Assembly (NCBI GenBank): GCA_020639235.1
Contig: JACKHC010000001.1
Span: 1,178,001-1,242,000 of the forward strand
Direction: 5' to 3'
Length of the DNA stretch: 64,000 nucleotides
Source of the DNA: Phycisphaeraceae bacterium
Lineage (GTDB): Bacteria; Planctomycetota; Phycisphaerae; Phycisphaerales; UBA1924
Under the pieces are notes generated by a model that saw only the letters and a program-made list of their open reading frames with translations, ran no database searches and was not told the origin of the DNA. Both the position numbers and the translations under genes were made by a program. Positions 62,458 to 64,000 of this stretch are shown one piece after another (position 1 is the stretch's first letter; each line of letters starts with the position of its first letter).

Positions 62458-62877
62458 ATGCAAGTGAAGGACATCATGTCAAGTTCCTGTGTCGTGGCGC
62501 GGACGACCGACACGCTGGAACACGCGGCCCGTGTCATGCGTGACCGGGACATCGGGTTCATGCCCGTCGTCGATAACGATCGCGCCGTCGGGGTCATCAC
62601 AGACAGGGATATCGCGACGCGCGCGGTGGCAGACGGGCGTCCCACGAGCATCACGCCCGTCGGCGATGTCATGACGCAAGGCCTCACCTGTTGCCACGCC
62701 GAGTCGGATGTCGCCGAAGCACTCAAAATCATGGGCGCCGAACGAGTCCGCCGACTTCCCGTGGCGAACTTGCAAGGCGAAATGGTCGGCACGGTGTCGC
62801 TGACAGATGTGGCGCGCGTCGCTTCGCGGGATGATCAGACCGCCGCGGCGCTGAGCGATATCTGCGCCTGCGGCTGA
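62458..62877 (+). CDS. CBS-domain pair protein
   Basis: Small cytoplasmic protein of 139 residues made of two CBS domains: KDIMSSSCVVARTTDTLEHA with FMPVVDNDRAVGVITDRDIA, then GDVMTQGLTCCHAESDVAEA with RLPVANLQGEMVGTVSLTDV. CBS pairs bind adenosine nucleotides and act as sensors. GGAAGGAG lies six bases upstream of the ATG, a strong start. The tail ends in CACG. It stands alone between two terminators. Confidence 0.93.
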   Translation: MQVKDIMSSSCVVARTTDTLEHAARVMRDRDIGFMPVVDNDRAVGVITDRDIATRAVADGRPTSITPVGDVMTQGLTCCHAESDVAEALKIMGAERVRRLPVANLQGEMVGTVSLTDVARVASRDDQTAAALSDICACG

Positions 62878-62939
62878 CGCCCGCAACGCCGCTGCAGCGC
62901 GACGCGATGTCGCCGCAGGCGCATGACTCAGACCCACTG

Positions 62940-62976
62940 CACCTCGTCACCCGTTGTCGGGAGGCGGGGTGTTTTT
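62940..62976 (+). terminator. Intrinsic terminator after the CBS gene
   Basis: A 14-position stem (62940-62953 with 62958-62971) has two G-T pairs and one mismatch, a TTGT loop and TTTTT after it. It also lies just beyond the end of the convergent minus-strand gene. Confidence 0.8.
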
Positions 62977-62981
62977 GATTG

Positions 62982-63407
62982 CTAATCGTTCTTTGGGAGG
63001 GGCGGCTTCACAAAGAAGGACACGCCGCATTCCGGGCACTCGTTGCCGGTGCAGTTGGTGATGTCATACCCGCACTGCGCGCACCGGTCGCCGGGCGGGA
63101 GGGCGCGGCGCGTCCGGGCCCCGAGAATCGCACCGACCGGCACCGCCAACAACACGAGCGCGTACGGGATGATTGTCAGCCACGCCGACCGGAAACGTAT
63201 CGTGCTTTCGAGGAGCGAGGCGGTCGTTCCGCCAATGAAGAGGATGATGAGCACCAACGCGGCCGCCAGCGCGAAGGACCGCTCTTCCGCATGGATCGTG
63301 AAGACCGTCCCGCAACGTCTGCATCGGCGTCCGCGCTTGTCGCGGTACCGCGCCGCCATCCCCTTGAGGCCGACGGGCTGTCTGCATGTCGGGCACCTCG
63401 GTCCCAT
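62982..63407 (-). CDS. Membrane protein with two zinc ribbons, copy A
   Basis: Protein of 141 residues. An N-terminal zinc ribbon (CPTCRQPVG with CRRCGTVF) is followed by two membrane spans (FALAAALVLIILFIGG and LTIIPYALVLLAVPVGAI) and a C-terminal ribbon (CAQCGYDITNCTGNECPECG). The ATG overlaps the stop of copy B by one base. The layout is the same as copy B, so the pair arose by duplication. Role unknown. Confidence 0.78.
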   Translation of the reverse strand: MGPRCPTCRQPVGLKGMAARYRDKRGRRCRRCGTVFTIHAEERSFALAAALVLIILFIGGTTASLLESTIRFRSAWLTIIPYALVLLAVPVGAILGARTRRALPPGDRCAQCGYDITNCTGNECPECGVSFFVKPPLPKND

Positions 63408-63823
63408 CACGCACGCTCTCCGATCTCCGTCCCGCACTCCGGGCAGACTTCCGAGTCGATGCCGCGGAGGTCGTAGTGGCACTTCGCGCAACCCGTGGGC
63501 GGCATAAGTAAGCCACGAAAGCCCCGGCCGTTAGCGATGATGACAATCCAGACCGCGAGCGCAGCACAGGGAATCCAGAACACCGATGGCGGAATGTCTG
63601 TCAGTGTGAAAGACAGGATCACAGGAATCCCGAACCCGAGGAGCATTACTGCAAGCCAACCGATGAACAGCGATCGCCCAGTGATCCGTAACCACGCGCC
63701 GCACCCGGTACATTGGATTCGGTAGTCCTGCGGCGCGAGCCGCCTCTCCATCACATGCGATGAGACCGCCTTACAAGCCGGGCATCGAATCGTGATATCA
63801 AAGGAACTGCTCCGTCCGGGCAC
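63407..63823 (-). CDS. Membrane protein with two zinc ribbons, copy B
   Basis: Protein of 138 residues with an N-terminal ribbon (CPACKAV with CTGCGAW). Two spans follow (LFIGWLAVMLLGFGIPVILS and FWIPCAALAVWIVIIANG), then a C-terminal ribbon (CAKCHYDLRGIDSEVCPECG). GTG 63823 is chosen because AGGAG lies six bases upstream; GTG 63859 is the longer alternative. Translation into copy A is probably coupled through TGATG. Confidence 0.77.
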   Translation of the reverse strand: MPGRSSSFDITIRCPACKAVSSHVMERRLAPQDYRIQCTGCGAWLRITGRSLFIGWLAVMLLGFGIPVILSFTLTDIPPSVFWIPCAALAVWIVIIANGRGFRGLLMPPTGCAKCHYDLRGIDSEVCPECGTEIGERA

Positions 63824-63859
63824 CAGACACTCCTGCAATCCCCCAAACTCTGGAAGCAC

Positions 63860-64000
63860 AACGGCTCATTCTACGCCCACTCTTGCAACCCCCGCCCATC
63901 TCCCGAACCCGCCTGCCCCTCGCCCCGCCCACCCAACCGCCCCTTCCGCTATACTGCCCGGCCTTTCCCGAGGGCGGGCCAACCCGCCAGCGGGGGGCGT
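63860..64000. other. C-rich non-coding edge with possible -10 box
   Basis: The last 140 bases contain no gene. A strongly pyrimidine-rich stretch (63870-63947) is followed by TATACT (63950-63955) on the plus strand, which may be the -10 of a gene beyond the window. No -35 match is seen. Confidence 0.3.

Overview
The window is GC-rich, densely packed bacterial DNA that I assign by inference to the Planctomycetota, probably Phycisphaerae or a close relative. The supporting features are: two prepilin-like proteins of the H-X9-DG type; secreted proteins ending in dockerin-like EF-hand modules; three small secreted proteins ending in a PEP-CTERM-like hydrophobic-plus-RRRR tail; small membrane proteins with the CxxC...CPECG zinc ribbon; and a long S10-spc-alpha ribosomal cluster. 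I saw no rRNA, tRNA, CRISPR array, transposase or integrase.

Layout. 1-8.1 kb is a tightly overlapping type II secretion-like operon: gspE (cut by the window edge), gspF, gspG, three minor pseudopilins, and GspC-, GspL- and GspM-like inner-membrane parts, ending in a TPR lipoprotein. 8.2-19.2 kb is a block of exported proteins: three dockerin-tagged proteins, a small anchored protein, two H-X9-DG pseudopilins and three tandem PEP-CTERM-like paralogues, many followed by clear intrinsic terminators. 19.2-26.3 kb holds acs (acetyl-CoA synthetase), a zinc-ribbon protein, a possible minus-strand small RNA, a secreted CxxCH protein, a coiled-coil lipoprotein and a minus-strand exported protein.

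26.4-42.5 kb is the ribosomal cluster, from rpsJ to rplQ, with secY, map, infA and rpoA. It departs from the usual pattern in several ways: an intrinsic terminator directly after rpsJ, a 202-base structured gap between rplC and rplD, an HTH-like domain fused to the front of L22, a zinc-less short S14, an enlarged L17, and no rpmD or rpsD at their usual places. 42.6-48.3 kb carries pheS (without pheT), a membrane protein, a TPR lipoprotein, nfo (endonuclease IV), an AtoE-type fatty-acid transporter and a lower-GC orphan gene.

48.3-60.4 kb is a coherent membrane module. A minus-strand ABC-2 permease faces a plus-strand run of three SPFH/Band-7 proteins, an ABC ATPase, a second permease, a 674-residue anchored protein and a fumarylacetoacetase-family enzyme. 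The plus-strand genes are joined by overlaps or very short gaps. This is my best candidate for an uncharacterised system: an SPFH membrane scaffold working with an ABC-2 transporter. 60.6-64 kb has another dockerin-tagged secreted protein, a CBS-domain protein and two tandem paralogous zinc-ribbon membrane proteins.
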